Under the pieces are notes generated by a model that did no database searches, was not told the origin of the DNA, and was given only the letters and a program-made list of their open reading frames with translations. 14,281 bases of DNA from an uncultured Lachnospiraceae bacterium (GTDB lineage Bacteria; Bacillota; Clostridia; Lachnospirales; Lachnospiraceae): contig CAJUQO010000072.1 of assembly GCA_910588295.1 (NCBI GenBank), positions 1 through 14,281 on the forward strand, in the 5' to 3' direction. Position 1 is the first letter of the stretch. The number at the start of each line of letters is the position of its first letter. Below are positions 14,021 to 14,281 of this stretch, piece after piece. The translations under genes and the position numbers were made by a program.

Positions 14021-14281
14021 TTATTCCGGGTAGTTCCATTCAATTTCAACCCGCTTGCCTTTATATGCCTTCACTTTTTTGATAAATATGCCGACTACAT
14101 CCTGCGTCAGTTCATTCACATGTGAATCACAGATAATCTGTTTCATATCCTGTTTATTTTTATCCTCTTCTTCTTTCAATCGCTCATACTCTGCCTCCGC
14201 CTTGTCTACTTGATCTGACAATTCCCGAATACTATGTATGGCTGGGTACGGGCCAACCGCCTTGGCAGCCTCGACCTTGGG
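14021..14281 (-). CDS. C-terminal part of a large serine recombinase-like protein (runs off right edge)
   Basis: The frame is open from the right edge and ends in TAA at 14021, giving 86 residues. A charged coiled-coil segment (ELSDQVDKAEAEYERLKEEEDKNKQDM) is followed by LTQDVVGIFIKKVKAYKGKRVEIEWNYPE. The final pattern F/L-I-x-K-V-x-V/A-Y-x-G-K-R-V/I-E-I-x-W-x-Y/F is how many large serine recombinases of Clostridia (site-specific integrases and Tn4451/TnpX-like proteins) end, after a coiled coil in the zinc-ribbon region. The catalytic domain is outside the window, so the call rests on the tail alone. A TTG at 14221 is not a likely start, because the frame continues upstream to the edge. It marks a probable mobile element with its end towards the left. 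Confidence 0.6.
   Translation of the reverse strand, partial: PKVEAAKAVGPYPAIHSIRELSDQVDKAEAEYERLKEEEDKNKQDMKQIICDSHVNELTQDVVGIFIKKVKAYKGKRVEIEWNYPE

Overview
The window looks like chromosomal DNA from a Gram-positive gut-type clostridium, most likely Lachnospiraceae. The grounds are strong AGGAGG-type ribosome binding sites, sigma-A promoters, protein sequences of the clostridial type, and gene neighbourhoods (zapA - U32 - ftsW - PBP; ruvA-ruvB; cmk - ispH - rpsA) that I associate with that group. The assignment rests on recognition, not a search. Almost all of the window is housekeeping sequence on the minus strand. The exceptions are one plus-strand gene and the right-hand 0.7 kb, which is AT-rich and looks like the edge of a mobile element.

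Layout, left to right. At 1-52 is the first 17 codons of a minus-strand gene, probably a Nudix hydrolase, with its own sigma-A promoter. At 134-5640 is a minus-strand cell-envelope/division cluster, transcribed zapA, U32-family protein, FtsW/RodA/SpoVE glycosyltransferase, class B penicillin-binding protein. The last two genes overlap by 65 bases and form the usual transglycosylase/transpeptidase pair. At 5857-7497 is ruvA-ruvB, the Holliday junction branch-migration motor. At 7582-8664 is a plus-strand YprB-like DEDD exonuclease, with a promoter that faces and overlaps the ruvAB promoter. A symmetric hairpin at 8702-8743 can stop both this gene and the operon arriving from the right.

At 8778-13566 is a second minus-strand operon, transcribed from a promoter near 13,660: a MurR/RpiR-type regulator, an HI0933/BaiN-type flavoprotein, cytidylate kinase, IspH and ribosomal protein S1. 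Gaps between its genes are about 20 bases. ispH and rpsA overlap by 20 bases in different reading frames. A TTTT run at the ispH stop means that one base fewer would fuse IspH to S1, the arrangement known from many clostridia.

At 13,567-14,020 is a gene-free, AT-rich stretch. It holds the promoter of the second operon, a strong hairpin, six copies of a TGT-centred motif arranged in 11-base pairs, and a 13-base palindrome. At 14,021-14,281 is the C-terminal end of what looks like a large serine recombinase, running off the right edge. I see no rRNA, tRNA, CRISPR array or complete insertion sequence. The most interesting points are the ispH/rpsA junction, the 11-base-phased repeat array beside the recombinase, and the face-to-face ruvAB/yprB promoters.
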